Counted from the first letter of the stretch, positions 34,598 through 44,984 are shown. The stretch is 64,000 nucleotides of DNA from Blautia sp. OF03-15BH (GCF_003463065.1 NZ_QSCM01000010.1:43385-107384); one strand, 5' to 3'. Numbers and translations are program-made. Notes: a model not told the origin generated them from the sequence alone.

Positions 34598-35471
34598 AAA
34601 GACAGTGTTTCTTCCTGTCATAATGATATACATTTTCTGAAAGCACTTCTTCCGCTTCCACCTGTGTGTGATTCACTTCATGGACCATTGCATGGAGTTC
34701 TTTTTCACTCCCTGCCACATGCCCTGGGACAAGGATCACTTCATGGACGCTGCTGGGAAGCACGTAAAAGTCCTCCTCAAGCCTTGCCCCCGCACTGCTT
34801 AAGATCCGGTCATACAGGATCCCCGCCGCCCCGAAAACCCGGTCTCTGTTTGAAAGCACATACATCGGAATTTCTTTTAAAAGATTTCGTTCTTCCGGTT
34901 CTACCAGATCTTCGATCAATTCTTCCATACTTTTCAGTTCGAATGGTCTGAGGCGGAATGTATTTTCTCTGGCATATTCATAGAGAAGCTCTTTTGATAC
35001 CTTCCAGTGTTTCCGATGCTCCTCACGGATCAGTACACTGCCGTTTCCAAATTCTTCATTTTTCACGGCACAGATAAAAACCACCGAAAGGTCCAGAAAG
35101 GAAACATTCGGTACATCCCTGAGAAGTTCCTGATTCATTTCCCTGTTGACCAGCTTGCAGAAGATATTCTCTTTAATCTTCTCAAAATCAAGAAAATATT
35201 CCAGTGAAAAAGGAATGTTTCTGCAGCGTTTCTCATAAATATCGTAAATTCTGCCGGCAATCTCCTTCAGGCTCATTCCATCCTTATATTCCCGGTAAAA
35301 ATCCTCCAGATAGATCGTCGGAGATACATAGCTTCCCTTCTCAAGAATGCAGAGCCCTTCCAGTATGATCCCGTTATTCTTGGTGATCCGGCGCAGTTCC
35401 ACACGCACCTCTGAACCCAGGAGCTTCTCCACTTCCTGTTTTACCTCATTGCCAAATGTGTTGTCGTTCAA
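34587..35471 (-). CDS. DUF5688 family protein
   Basis: The 294-residue product matches a Lachnospiraceae-rich family of unknown function, recognised by ILEGLCILEKGSYVSPTIYLEDFY, MYVLSNRDRVFGAAGILY and FYVLPSSVHEVILVP. TTG at 35471 lies six bases after AAAGGA and is the probable start; codons upstream lack homology-like character. It is soluble and has no catalytic motif I recognise. The last codons and stop lie in a dispersed repeat, so the original C-terminus may have been replaced. Members are often present in many copies per genome. Confidence 0.75.
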   Translation of the reverse strand: MNDNTFGNEVKQEVEKLLGSEVRVELRRITKNNGIILEGLCILEKGSYVSPTIYLEDFYREYKDGMSLKEIAGRIYDIYEKRCRNIPFSLEYFLDFEKIKENIFCKLVNREMNQELLRDVPNVSFLDLSVVFICAVKNEEFGNGSVLIREEHRKHWKVSKELLYEYARENTFRLRPFELKSMEELIEDLVEPEERNLLKEIPMYVLSNRDRVFGAAGILYDRILSSAGARLEEDFYVLPSSVHEVILVPGHVAGSEKELHAMVHEVNHTQVEAEEVLSENVYHYDRKKHCLSIC

Positions 35472-35681
35472 AAAATCATCCTTTCTTCTGATCGTAAAAA
35501 CGATGTGCCAAGTTATCAGCTGCTGTTGGAATGTGTGTGCGAACGCACCGATAAAAAAAGAATTCATTCAGATATGATGGGATAAGGATAGCATAATTTT
35601 CCATTCGATGCAAGGCTCCATGCTGCCGAAGATCATTTTCCCGCCATGGAAAACAAAGTGATTTTTTCAGTGAAAACATAC

Positions 35682-35716
35682 AAAAAAGCAGAAGCGGCTC
35701 TCACCATTCTTCTGCT
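35682..35716 (-). terminator. terminator of the secreted protein gene
   Basis: AGCAGAAG and CTTCTGCT form an 8-bp stem with a 14-base loop; on the minus strand six T follow. It lies about 50 bases past the stop codon at 35767. Confidence 0.75.
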
Positions 35717-35766
35717 CTCTCGTGTATCATTTCGTCATTTTTCACAGGTACTGCATTTTTCGTTTT

Positions 35767-36531
35767 TTATCTCCAGCTGAAGCTGTAATATCCGGAAGTA
35801 TCCTTATCCCCGGTCAGCATACGGCTGATTTTGATGTAATAAGTTCCTGCCGGAAACGCATCCTTTGTCGATACTTTTTCGGTTGTACTCTTCGCATATA
35901 TCGAAGAGCCCCAGATGAACAGTTTAGGATTTGCCGGAACAATCTGTAAACGAAGGTGATCATTAGCTCTTGCAGTGAAAGTAAAAGTTACTTTCTGTTT
36001 TCTGGTAAGGCGGATTTTAAACCAGTCCGTCTTCGTTCCTTTTTCGCCCGCAACCAAAAGACCAATCCCCTTTTTGTTTCTATTTACATTCACAGCCTTT
36101 GCCTGGCTTGCACCGCTTCTGTCTTTTACCGGTGTAAAACTGTATTTCAGCTTGTAATTCTTATCCTTGACTCCAAGGTAGTAAATTCCTTGTTTCACAG
36201 CATAAAAGGTCTTATATGCCGGTTTACTGTATTCACTCATAGAAGTTGCGTACTGTTCCAACGGCTTCTTTCTGCTGTTATAAAGCTGAACCCTCAAAGA
36301 ATATTTATTGTTACTGTACATGCTGTAACTATAGCCATATACCGTAATATATCCCGGTTTGGAAACTTTAAATTTATGATAAGTCAGATCATCATAGCTT
36401 GTCCGGTTCACAGTATAGAGTTTGTTCGGCTTCATGGTTACCACTTTCGTCGCTGCCATAGCATTCATTCCAAGTGCCATGGTAAACAGTGCCATCAGTA
36501 CAGCAAAATAAAGCTTTTTTCTCTTTTTCAT
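35767..36531 (-). CDS. secreted protein of unknown function with PPC-like beta domains
   Basis: The 254-residue product has a signal peptide (KKLYFAVLMALFTMALGMNAMA) and then a basic, tyrosine-rich sequence of beta character. Two segments, YHKFKVSKPGYITVYGYSYS and TDWFKIRLTRKQKVTFTFTA, look like bacterial pre-peptidase C-terminal domains, each followed by GIYYLGV or GTYYIKISR. No enzyme motif is visible. The gene stands alone with its own terminator. It may be a surface or exported adhesin-like protein; this is inference. Confidence 0.65.
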   Translation of the reverse strand: MKKRKKLYFAVLMALFTMALGMNAMAATKVVTMKPNKLYTVNRTSYDDLTYHKFKVSKPGYITVYGYSYSMYSNNKYSLRVQLYNSRKKPLEQYATSMSEYSKPAYKTFYAVKQGIYYLGVKDKNYKLKYSFTPVKDRSGASQAKAVNVNRNKKGIGLLVAGEKGTKTDWFKIRLTRKQKVTFTFTARANDHLRLQIVPANPKLFIWGSSIYAKSTTEKVSTKDAFPAGTYYIKISRMLTGDKDTSGYYSFSWR

Positions 36532-36656
36532 AAATTTTCCTCTCCTTTACTTTTTCTCTTTTAGCCTTCTTGCAGTGCCTGTTGATAACTTTACTATAAA
36601 CACTGTTTTTACTCTCGTCAAGCCTTTTTCGTAAACGATTAAGCTTTTTTATTCTA

Positions 36657-36726
36657 GTCAAGCGGATATTCGCAATCCGCTTCGCTACTTGCTCATAACC
36701 GAATGCTGCTTTGCAGCGTATCGGTT
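36657..36726. repeat. palindromic repeat family, copy C
   Basis: The perfect stem AGCGGAT/ATCCGCT (36661-36681) and following TTCGCTACTTGCTCAT match copies D and E, but the right part differs: AACCGAATGCTGC pairs with GCAGCGTATCGGTT (36697-36726). It lies between efp and the upstream region of the secreted protein gene. Confidence 0.7.
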
Positions 36727-36757
36727 AAAAAACAGCCCGGGCAAAAAGCCGGGGCTG
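36727..36757 (-). terminator. terminator of efp
   Basis: CAGCCCCGGC and GCCCGGGCTG (minus reading) form a 10-bp stem with one mismatch around TTTTT; six T follow. Confidence 0.8.
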
Positions 36758-36779
36758 CCATTTTTACATATGAGATCAA

Positions 36780-37337
36780 TCAAACACGGGAGAGATACTC
36801 ACCGGTTCTGGTATCGATCTTGATCTTGTCGCCGATCTCAACGAACAGCGGAACGTTTACGGTAGCACCAGTCTCAACTGTTGCCGGCTTGGAAGCGCCC
36901 TGTGCGGTATCGCCCTTGAAGCCCGGCTCAGTCTCGGTGATCTCAAGCTCTACGAAGAGAGGCGGCTCTACTGCGAAAACCTCACCCTTGGTGGAGCAGA
37001 TCTTTACCATCTCGTTCTCTTTTACAAATTTCAGAGAATCACCAATGGCATCTGCATTCAGTGCGATCTGATCGTAGTTCTCCACGTTCATGAAGTGATA
37101 CAGATCACCATCGCTGTACAGATACTGCATATCTACACGGTCGATACGTGCGGTCGGGAATTTTTCAGTCGGACGGAAGGTTTTCTCAACCACACCGCCG
37201 TTGATGATATTTTTTAATTTTGTGCGGACAAATGCGGCACCTTTTCCCGGTTTTACATGCTGGAACTCAATGATCTGAAAGATCTGGCCCTCAATCTCCA
37301 GTGTAACGCCGTTTCTAAAATCTCCTGCTGAAATCAT
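36780..37337 (-). CDS. efp: translation elongation factor P
   Basis: EF-P helps ribosomes through polyproline stretches. The 185-residue product has the KOW-like N-terminal domain with [19 protein letters not shown], whose KPGKG loop carries the modifiable lysine, and two OB domains ending [32 protein letters not shown] precedes the ATG. No lysine-modification genes (epmA, epmB) or ymfI are adjacent. The gene is monocistronic, flanked by a terminator and a 147-base upstream gap. Confidence 0.97.
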   Translation of the reverse strand: MISAGDFRNGVTLEIEGQIFQIIEFQHVKPGKGAAFVRTKLKNIINGGVVEKTFRPTEKFPTARIDRVDMQYLYSDGDLYHFMNVENYDQIALNADAIGDSLKFVKENEMVKICSTKGEVFAVEPPLFVELEITETEPGFKGDTAQGASKPATVETGATVNVPLFVEIGDKIKIDTRTGEYLSRV

Positions 37338-37484
37338 CTGATTTTTTCCTCCTTACAAAATCCGTTCTTCCGTAACTGCTCGACACTTTGCAGCTACGTT
37401 CTTGCTTGTAACTCAATCTACCCTATTTTATACTATGTTATCCTCTTTTTCAACTATTTTTTATCATTTCTCGAAAAAACACAC

Positions 37485-37982
37485 TTATCTTTTTTCTTTC
37501 TGATAAAAATAAAGCACGATCTTCTCCAGATAACGCTTGAGAACGATCTGGATCTCCTCCTTTGGATGAAGCGGTTTTACCAGGATCGTACGCATGCCGC
37601 AGCGCCTGGCTCCGTAGACATCCGTAAAGATCTGATCTCCCACAAAAATACAGGAATTCAGATCCGTATGCATCAGTTCCATGGCTTTCAGATAATTCTT
37701 TCTGGAAGGCTTATGCGCATCCTCCACAAATTTTGCCTGCACCGCATCTGCAAAGGGTTTCACCCTCGGAAGCTGGTTATTGGAGATCAGGCAGTAATCA
37801 AGACCGATGGCCCGAAGCCGTTCAAAAAGCTTTACCGCCCGTTCATCCGCCGGTGCTCCATGGGGTACCAGTGTATTATCGATATCAAAAATAACACCCC
37901 GGATCCCTTCCTGATATAATTTTTCAAAATCGATGGCATACGTGGATTCCATATATGCATCGGGAAAAAAACGTTCAAACAT
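37485..37982 (-). CDS. yqeG: YqeG family HAD-IIIA phosphatase
   Basis: The 165-residue product has HAD motif I FDIDNTLVPHG, motif II LISNN, and a late aspartate motif VGDQIFTDVYGA, the pattern of YqeG phosphatases, related to phosphatidylglycerophosphate phosphatase GEP4. In Firmicutes yqeG often lies beside aroE or yqeH, but here it follows alaA. The substrate is not certain; phosphatidylglycerophosphate is a reasonable guess because cls in this genome needs its product. Confidence 0.88.
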   Translation of the reverse strand: MFERFFPDAYMESTYAIDFEKLYQEGIRGVIFDIDNTLVPHGAPADERAVKLFERLRAIGLDYCLISNNQLPRVKPFADAVQAKFVEDAHKPSRKNYLKAMELMHTDLNSCIFVGDQIFTDVYGARRCGMRTILVKPLHPKEEIQIVLKRYLEKIVLYFYQKEKR

Positions 37983-38006
37983 TTCTTGTCTTAGCCTCGT
38001 ATGTCT

Positions 38007-39224
38007 TTATTTCTGCCGGTAATGCTTCAGGAAATGCTCCAGCTTTTCCATTGCTTCCTCGAGTTCTCCCACTCTCGGAAGATATACCACCCGGAAATGA
38101 TCCGGTTCCGGCCAGTTAAAACCGCCTCCGTGGACCAGCAGCACCTTTTCCTTTCTGAGAAAATCCAATACAAACTGCTCATCGTTATGAATGTTATACA
38201 TGGCTGTATCGATCTTCGGGAAAATGTAAAAAGCCGCTTTCGGTTTTACCGCGGAGATTCCCGGGATCCGGTTCAGCGCATGATAAATGAATTCCCGCTG
38301 CTCATAGATCCTTCCGCCCGGAAGCAGAAGCTCATCAGAGCTCTGATAACCACCCAGAGCCGTCTGCACGATGGACTGTGCCGGCACATTGGAGCAAAGC
38401 CGCATGGATGCCAACATATTCAACCCTTCAATATAACCCTTTGCGTAAGATTTGTCTCCGCTCAGGCACATCCAGCCGACACGGAAACCGGCGATCCGAT
38501 GCGATTTGGAAAGTCCGTTCAATGTGACGCAGAAAAGATCCGGTGCCAGGGAAGCAATGGAAATATGCTCTTCGCCATCCATAACCAGGCGGTCATAGAT
38601 CTCATCGGCAAAAATGATCAGCTGATGTTCTCTGGCAATATCCACGATCTCCTGCAGAACCTCTCTCGGATACAGGGCACCGGTAGGGTTGTTCGGATTG
38701 ATGATCACGATCCCCTTTGTCCTGTCTGTGATCTTGCTCCGGATATCGTCCATATCCGGATACCAGTTGGCTGCCTCATCACACATATAATGGACCGGAT
38801 GGCCACCTGCCAGATTGGCCGCCGCCGTCCAGAGCGGATAATCCGGAGAAGGCATCAGGATCTCATCTCCATTATTCAGAAGTCCCTGCATGGACATGGT
38901 GATCAGCTCGCTGACTCCGTTTCCCGTGTAGATATCATTGATCCCCACATTCGGGATCTTCTTCAGCTGGCAGTACTGCATGATCGCTTTCCGGGCCGGA
39001 AAAAGCCCCTTGGAATCAGAATAGCCTTCTGTTTCCGGAAGATTGTGCATCATATCCCGGATCACTTCTTCCGGTGCTGTAAAACCAAAAGGAGCCGGAT
39101 TTCCGATGTTCAGTTTCAAAATATGGATGCCATCCGCAATCATCCGGTCCGCTTCTTCCACTACGGGTCCCCGAACGTCATAGCACACGTTATCCAGTTT
39201 CGTTGATTTTTCAAATGTCCGCAT
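38007..39224 (-). CDS. alaA: glutamate-pyruvate (alanine) aminotransferase, AlaA type
   Basis: The 405-residue class I aminotransferase follows E. coli AlaA very closely along its length: STKLDNVCYDVRGPVVEEA, LKLNIGNPAPFGF, GNGVSELI, IINPNNPTGALYP, and the PLP-lysine region NGLSKSHRIAGFRVGW. It probably makes alanine from pyruvate and glutamate. The ATG at 39224 lies ten bases after AAGGAG, which spans the stop codon of polC. An ORF extension upstream would overlap polC. Confidence 0.9.
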   Translation of the reverse strand: MRTFEKSTKLDNVCYDVRGPVVEEADRMIADGIHILKLNIGNPAPFGFTAPEEVIRDMMHNLPETEGYSDSKGLFPARKAIMQYCQLKKIPNVGINDIYTGNGVSELITMSMQGLLNNGDEILMPSPDYPLWTAAANLAGGHPVHYMCDEAANWYPDMDDIRSKITDRTKGIVIINPNNPTGALYPREVLQEIVDIAREHQLIIFADEIYDRLVMDGEEHISIASLAPDLFCVTLNGLSKSHRIAGFRVGWMCLSGDKSYAKGYIEGLNMLASMRLCSNVPAQSIVQTALGGYQSSDELLLPGGRIYEQREFIYHALNRIPGISAVKPKAAFYIFPKIDTAMYNIHNDEQFVLDFLRKEKVLLVHGGGFNWPEPDHFRVVYLPRVGELEEAMEKLEHFLKHYRQK

Positions 39225-39237
39225 TGTTCTCGTCTCC

Positions 39238-42200
39238 TTATGCAAAGTCAAAGATTGACAACTGATTGGATTCCGGCAGGTCGCCCAAGAGCCCCATCTC
39301 TGCCAGATGTTCTACTGTTTTGGCATTGACTGCCGTCCGCTGACGGATATCATCCCTGGAAAGGAATCTTCCGTGTTTGACCGCTTCTGCCAGTGTTTCC
39401 GCTGCGTTTCCGCCCATGCCCTCAATGGTGTTGAGTGCCGGCATCAGTTTCCCCTCAAGGATACGGAATCTGGAAGAATCTGCCCGGTAGATATCCACCG
39501 GATGAAACTCAAAGCCTCTGGCATACATTTCCCGGACAACCTTCATATCCTTATATTCATCCTGTTCTTTGTTGGAAAGCTGATCCATATTTTTCTCGTA
39601 TTGAGACATGTAAAACAGAAGTTTCTCCTGTCCCTGGCACATCAGTTCATAACTGAAAGCCGATGCACGGATGGAAAAATAGGCCGCATAATACGCCAGC
39701 GGATAAAACACCTTACAATAAGCGATCCGGTAAGCCATCATAACGTAAGCCGCCGCATGTGCCTTCGGGAACATGTATTTGATCTTTTTACAGGACCAGA
39801 TATACCAGTCCGGTACATCATGCTTCTTCATCTCTGTTTCCCATTCCGGCTTCAGTCCTTTTCCCTTTCGCACACTCTCCATGATGGTGAAGGCCTGCTC
39901 ACTTTCCAGTCCCTGCTGGATCAGATAACTCATGATATCATCACGGGTACAGATCGCTGTGGAAATCGTTGCTTTTCCTTCCTGGATCAGTGTCTGGGCA
40001 TTTCCCAGCCATACGTCAGTACCATGGGACAGACCGGCGATCCGGACCAGATCCGAAAAGCTCTGCGGTTTTGTGTCCACAAGCATCTGCATGGCAAAGT
40101 CCGTACCGAACTCCGGAATACCCAGAGCCCCCAGAGGACAGCCGCCGATCTGATCCGGCGTGATCCCGAGTGCATGTGTATCCTGAAAAAGGGACATCAC
40201 TTCTTTATCATCAAGAGGAATGGTTTTCGCATCCAGTCCTGTCAAATCCTCCAGCATGCGAATCATAGTCGGATCATCGTGTCCCAGGATATCCAGTTTC
40301 AGAAGGTTATGGTCAATGGAATGATAGTCAAAGTGCGTCGTGATGATATCCGTTTTCATATCATTCGCCGGATGCTGTACCGGTGTGAAGGAATGGATCT
40401 CTTCTCCCAGTGGAAGAACAATGATTCCTCCTGGATGCTGTCCCGTAGAACGGCGTACCCCCACACAGCCCTGGGAAAGACGACCGATCTCACAGTTCCT
40501 CTTCTGCTCTCCCTTATCATCAAAATAATGCTTTACATAACCGAAAGCCGTCTTTTCCGCCACCGTCGCAATTGTACCTGCACGGAAGGTCTGGCCTTTT
40601 CCGAAAATAACCTCTGTATAACGGTGTGCATTACCCTGATAGTCTCCCGAGAAGTTCAGGTCAATATCCGGCTCTTTGTTTCCTTTAAATCCCAGGAAGG
40701 TCTCAAAAGGAATATCAAAACCGGATTTTCTCAGATCTGCACCACAGACCGGGCAGACCTTGTCCGGCATGTCACAGCCGGACCGGCCCGCATAGGCCTT
40801 TACATCATCCGAATCAAAATCATAATAATGGCACTCCTCACAGTAATAATGAGGGCTCAGAGGATTAACCTCCGTGATTCCCGCCATGGTTGCCACAAAA
40901 GAAGAACCAACCGAACCTCGGGAACCCACCAGATAACCGTCATCGTTTGATTTCCATACCAGCTTCTGCGCAATGATATACATCACGGCGAAACCATTGG
41001 AAATGATCGAGTTCAGCTCTCTCTCCAAACGCTCGGTAACGACCTTCGGAAGCTCCGGCCCGTACATGGCATGGGCACTGTTGTAGCAGATCTCACGAAG
41101 CGTCTTGTCGGAATCCGGGATCACCGGCGGACACTTATCTGGCCGTACCGGAGCGATCCGTTCCACCATATCGGCGATCTTCTTCGTGTTGGTGATGACC
41201 ACCTCTTCCGCCTTCTCACTGCCCAGATACCAGAATTCCGCCAGCATTTCCTCCGTTGTCCGAAGATACAGAGGTGCCTGGTTATCCGCATCGGAAAAGC
41301 CCCGGCTTGCCATGATGATCCGCCGGTAAACCTCATCCTCGGGATTCAGAAAATGGACATCACAGGTAGCGACAACGGGCTTCTGGAACTGTTCTCCCAG
41401 CCGGACGATCCGTTTGTTGATCTCAATCAGATCTTTTTCATCCTTGATCCCCAGCTTTTCATTTCCGATCATAAAACGGTTGTTTCCAAGAGGCTGGATC
41501 TCCAGATAGTCATAAAAATTTACCAGACGGATGATCTCTTTTTCCGGCCGTTTTTCCCGGACGGCTTCGTACAACTCTCCGGCTTCACAGGCCGAGCCGA
41601 TGAGAAGGCCTTCCCGGTGTTTGATGTATTCACTCTTCGGAATACAGGGACGGCTGGATTTTCCCACGCTGAAATATTTCAGATGAGCCATGGAAACGAG
41701 CCGGTAAAGATTGGTCCGGCCGGTATCGTTCAGGGCCAGAATGATGGCATGGTGGGACCGGAGCCTCTTGATCTGATCCACAGAAGGCTTGCAAAGACAG
41801 TTTACTGCATTCAGATCCAAAGCCTCCCGCTCTCTCAGCATCTGCAGGAATTTTACGAAGATCTCTGCCGTACAGCCCGCATCATCCACCGCCCGGTGAT
41901 GATTTTCCAGAGAGATGTTCAGCGCCTTTGCCACCGTATCCAGCTTGGCATTGTGAAGGTTCGGCAGGAGAAAACGGGCCAGTTCTACGGTATCCACACT
42001 GGTAAACTCTCTTCCCAGCCCCTGTCTTCTGCAATTTTCCTCGATAAAGCTCATATCAAAGGAGGCATTATGTGCCACCATCACTGCTCCTTCACAGAAC
42101 TGCAGAAATTCCGGCAAGATCTTTTCGATGACAGGTGCATCCAATACCATATTGTCACTGATACCGGTCAGCTCCTCGATCCGGAAAGGAATAGGCACCT

Positions 42201-43800
42201 CCGGATTGACAAAAGTGCTGAACTTCTCTGTAATCCTGCCGTTTTCCACCTTCACGGCACCGATCTCGATGATCCGGTTCTCCACCGGACTGAAGCCGGT
42301 CGTCTCCAGGTCGAAAACCACATACGTACTGTCCAGACTCTGACCCTGCGGATTTTCCACCGGTTTTCGAAGGTCATCCAGAAGATAAGCCTCCACTCCG
42401 TAAATGATCTTAAAGGGGCTCACAAGCTTCTTCAGTTCATCCTTGCTCACATCCGGGTGCTCTTTCTGATACTGCTTCCGGTAGGCATCGTCGATGCTGT
42501 CCAGTGTATGGTTTGCCGCCGGGAAGGACTGTACCACACCATGATCGGTTATGGCAATGGCCGGCTGCCCCCAGGCATAAGCCCTTTTCACGATATCCTC
42601 CACATCGGACACTCCGTCCATATCGCTCATTTTCGTATGGCAGTGGAGTTCTACCCGCTTCTCCGGACTGTTATCCATGCGGACAGGCCGGAAATCCGGG
42701 ATCTTCTTCATGCCCACGATGGAACCGATGGTCAGCTGGCTGTCATATTTGTCGATCGTAGTGACACCCTTGATCTTATAAAATCTGCCCTTCTGGATTC
42801 CCTCCAGGATCTCCGGAACCTGTGCAGTCCTGGCAAACATTTTCATTATAATCGTGTCTGTAAAATCCGTCACTTCGAAGATCAGAATACTCTTTTCGTT
42901 CCGGATGTCACGGGTTTCCAGGTTGATGAGCTGTCCATGAACGACCACCTCACCCATTTCTCCCTGGATCTGGTCGATCGGAATGGCTTCCTCCTCGATG
43001 TCTCTTCCATAAACCACATCCGGATTGTCGGAACGGCGCACCGGACGGTTGAAGTCTCCTCCGCCAAAACGTCCTTTGCCCTTGAAGCCACCCTTGCTGA
43101 AGCCTCCGTTCTCTCTGGATGCGTCTTTGGATACCGCCTCCTTCGGGCTGCTGCTCTCTGCTGCCGCTGCTTTTTCCGTTTTGGTCCCGGAAAAGTTCTG
43201 CTCTTCCCCGCCTGCAGCTCTGGGAAGACGGTTTAAGATCGCCTCCACTTCCTGCTGGATCTTCAGTTCTCCGTTTCTTCGTGCCTTGCTTTCCACTGCC
43301 TCTTTATAATCGACATGGATCTTCAGGGACATCCCGCAGCGCTCGGTAAAAATCTTTTCCAGGATCCGAATCAGCTCTTCCCCTTTTCCCTCGGAGATCA
43401 CTGTTTCCTCCAGCGTCAGATGCAGCGTATCCTCATTTTCAAAAACACAGTCCGCTTTCCGGAACAGGTTGAATTCAAAAATACTGTACTCCTTCAGCTC
43501 CAGAAGAATGCTGTCCTTATAGGCATCCATGAGTTTTTCCGGCGTATACTGGCGGGACAGGGAAAATTTTTCGATGATCTTTACCGTCATCGGCACACCG
43601 GAAAAAAGCTGCTCCCGTATGGTATTTTCCACCTGATAGATGTCCTTTTTCCGGATCAGTTTTTCACTGGAAAGATAGATCTTGAGAAAATCCCTTGTTC
43701 TGGTCATCGCCACCCGTGTGACCTTCGTGACCGAAAAGAGATTTTTCAGCTCTGTATTCATCTCCAGCGTGGGAAACACATCAAAAAAAGGTTTTTCCAT
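39238..43800 (-). CDS. polC: DNA polymerase III alpha subunit, PolC type
   Basis: PolC is the replicative polymerase of low-GC gram-positives. The 1520-residue product has N-terminal NPII/OB regions (FTDTIIMKMFARTAQ), a split PHP domain (VELHCHTKMSDMDGVSDVED), a DEDDh 3'-5' exonuclease with YVVFDLETTGFSPVENRI and HNASFDMSFIE, a zinc-binding cluster (CEECHYY and CPVCGADL) and the palm with GSRGSVGSSFVATM and KEPDIDLNFSGDYQ. ATG at 43800 follows GAGGGAAAGC. It begins eight bases after ispG ends. The usual dnaE would be elsewhere. Confidence 0.98.
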   Translation of the reverse strand: MEKPFFDVFPTLEMNTELKNLFSVTKVTRVAMTRTRDFLKIYLSSEKLIRKKDIYQVENTIREQLFSGVPMTVKIIEKFSLSRQYTPEKLMDAYKDSILLELKEYSIFEFNLFRKADCVFENEDTLHLTLEETVISEGKGEELIRILEKIFTERCGMSLKIHVDYKEAVESKARRNGELKIQQEVEAILNRLPRAAGGEEQNFSGTKTEKAAAAESSSPKEAVSKDASRENGGFSKGGFKGKGRFGGGDFNRPVRRSDNPDVVYGRDIEEEAIPIDQIQGEMGEVVVHGQLINLETRDIRNEKSILIFEVTDFTDTIIMKMFARTAQVPEILEGIQKGRFYKIKGVTTIDKYDSQLTIGSIVGMKKIPDFRPVRMDNSPEKRVELHCHTKMSDMDGVSDVEDIVKRAYAWGQPAIAITDHGVVQSFPAANHTLDSIDDAYRKQYQKEHPDVSKDELKKLVSPFKIIYGVEAYLLDDLRKPVENPQGQSLDSTYVVFDLETTGFSPVENRIIEIGAVKVENGRITEKFSTFVNPEVPIPFRIEELTGISDNMVLDAPVIEKILPEFLQFCEGAVMVAHNASFDMSFIEENCRRQGLGREFTSVDTVELARFLLPNLHNAKLDTVAKALNISLENHHRAVDDAGCTAEIFVKFLQMLREREALDLNAVNCLCKPSVDQIKRLRSHHAIILALNDTGRTNLYRLVSMAHLKYFSVGKSSRPCIPKSEYIKHREGLLIGSACEAGELYEAVREKRPEKEIIRLVNFYDYLEIQPLGNNRFMIGNEKLGIKDEKDLIEINKRIVRLGEQFQKPVVATCDVHFLNPEDEVYRRIIMASRGFSDADNQAPLYLRTTEEMLAEFWYLGSEKAEEVVITNTKKIADMVERIAPVRPDKCPPVIPDSDKTLREICYNSAHAMYGPELPKVVTERLERELNSIISNGFAVMYIIAQKLVWKSNDDGYLVGSRGSVGSSFVATMAGITEVNPLSPHYYCEECHYYDFDSDDVKAYAGRSGCDMPDKVCPVCGADLRKSGFDIPFETFLGFKGNKEPDIDLNFSGDYQGNAHRYTEVIFGKGQTFRAGTIATVAEKTAFGYVKHYFDDKGEQKRNCEIGRLSQGCVGVRRSTGQHPGGIIVLPLGEEIHSFTPVQHPANDMKTDIITTHFDYHSIDHNLLKLDILGHDDPTMIRMLEDLTGLDAKTIPLDDKEVMSLFQDTHALGITPDQIGGCPLGALGIPEFGTDFAMQMLVDTKPQSFSDLVRIAGLSHGTDVWLGNAQTLIQEGKATISTAICTRDDIMSYLIQQGLESEQAFTIMESVRKGKGLKPEWETEMKKHDVPDWYIWSCKKIKYMFPKAHAAAYVMMAYRIAYCKVFYPLAYYAAYFSIRASAFSYELMCQGQEKLLFYMSQYEKNMDQLSNKEQDEYKDMKVVREMYARGFEFHPVDIYRADSSRFRILEGKLMPALNTIEGMGGNAAETLAEAVKHGRFLSRDDIRQRTAVNAKTVEHLAEMGLLGDLPESNQLSIFDFA

Positions 43801-43808
43801 GCTTTCCC

Positions 43809-44870
43809 TCACTTCTCGTCGTTCCAGTGAAGAAGCTCTTCACGGAGCACAGACAGAAGCTCTGCTTCCGGCACTTTGCGGACAACCTCTCCTTTTTTGA
43901 TCAGAAGGCCTTCTCCTACGCCTCCGGCAATTCCGATATCCGCTTCTTTTGCCTCACCCGGGCCGTTTACCACACAGCCCATGACGGCTACCTTGAGATC
44001 CAGCGGAATGTCCTCTACCATATTTTCCACCTGATTTGCCAGACCGATCAGGTCGATACGGGTACGGCCGCAGGTAGGACAGGAAACCACCTCGATGCCG
44101 CCCTTTCGAAGACCGAGTGTACGGAGAATGAGCTTGGCTGATTTCACTTCCTCCAGCGGATCACCAGTAAGGGAGACACGGATGGTATCACCGATCCCCT
44201 GCGAAAGGATCATACCCAGACCTACCGCAGACTTGATATTACCGGACAGAAGCGTTCCTGCCTCCGTAATGCCCACATGAAGCGGATAGACCGTTTTCGA
44301 TGCAATGAGTTCATGCGCTTTGGCACACATGAGCACGTCCGAGGATTTGATGCTGATCACAAGATTGTCATAGCCCTCTTCCTCGATCATGTGCACTTTA
44401 TCCAGCGCACTCTCCACGATCCCTTCTGCCGTAACACCATGATATTTCTCTACCAGGTCTTTTTCCAGAGAACCACTGTTGACACCTACTCGGATGGGGA
44501 TATTCCGCTCCTTCGCAGTCTGCACTACAGCGTTCAGACGCTCTCTGCTGCCGATATTTCCCGGATTGATACGGATCTTGTCTGCCCCGTTTTCCATGGC
44601 AGCAATAGCCAGGCGATAATCAAAATGGATATCTGCCACCAGAGGGATGCTGATTTCCTTTTTGATTTCGCGGATGGCAGCAGCAGCCTCCTGTGTTGGA
44701 ACGGCACAGCGGATGATGTCACAGCCCGCTGCTGTCAGCTTCCGGATCTGCTCCACGGTAGCTGCCACGTCCTCTGTCTTTGTATTCGTCATGGACTGGA
44801 TCAGGATGGGATTTCCCCCACCGATGACCCGGTCTCCGATATGGATCACTTTTGTATGGTCACGATACAT
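43809..44870 (-). CDS. ispG: 4-hydroxy-3-methylbut-2-enyl diphosphate synthase
   Basis: IspG (GcpE) performs the reductive dehydroxylation of MEcPP in the MEP pathway using a [4Fe-4S] cluster. The 353-residue product has the cluster cysteines in SCPTCGRTRIDL and VMGCVVNGPGEAKEAD and an N-terminal TIM barrel (QSMTNTKTEDVAAT). ATG at 44870 is eight bases after AAAGGA; an ATG at 44879 overlaps that site. It is upstream of polC, a common Firmicute order, and depends on the Fe-S system at 1182-3313. Confidence 0.96.
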   Translation of the reverse strand: MYRDHTKVIHIGDRVIGGGNPILIQSMTNTKTEDVAATVEQIRKLTAAGCDIIRCAVPTQEAAAAIREIKKEISIPLVADIHFDYRLAIAAMENGADKIRINPGNIGSRERLNAVVQTAKERNIPIRVGVNSGSLEKDLVEKYHGVTAEGIVESALDKVHMIEEEGYDNLVISIKSSDVLMCAKAHELIASKTVYPLHVGITEAGTLLSGNIKSAVGLGMILSQGIGDTIRVSLTGDPLEEVKSAKLILRTLGLRKGGIEVVSCPTCGRTRIDLIGLANQVENMVEDIPLDLKVAVMGCVVNGPGEAKEADIGIAGGVGEGLLIKKGEVVRKVPEAELLSVLREELLHWNDEK

Positions 44871-44930
44871 TTGATTCATCCTTTCTTTTTTTATCTACTA
44901 TTGTAATCGTTCTTTTCCCCGATTGCAACA

Positions 44931-44958
44931 AAAACAGCCGGGCTTTTTCAGCCCGGCC
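44931..44958 (-). terminator. terminator of the acidic secreted protein gene
   Basis: GCCGGGC and GCCCGGC form a perfect stem around a seven-base loop, with five T on the minus strand. It lies between the gene at 44985 and ispG. Confidence 0.85.
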
Positions 44959-44984
44959 ATGATCGTTTTTCGTTTTTTTTATTT

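Noticed and set aside
41071..43236. 721-codon plus-strand frame opposite polC
   Set aside because: It is antisense to a certain gene and shows no known domain; long antisense frames arise from codon bias of the real gene.
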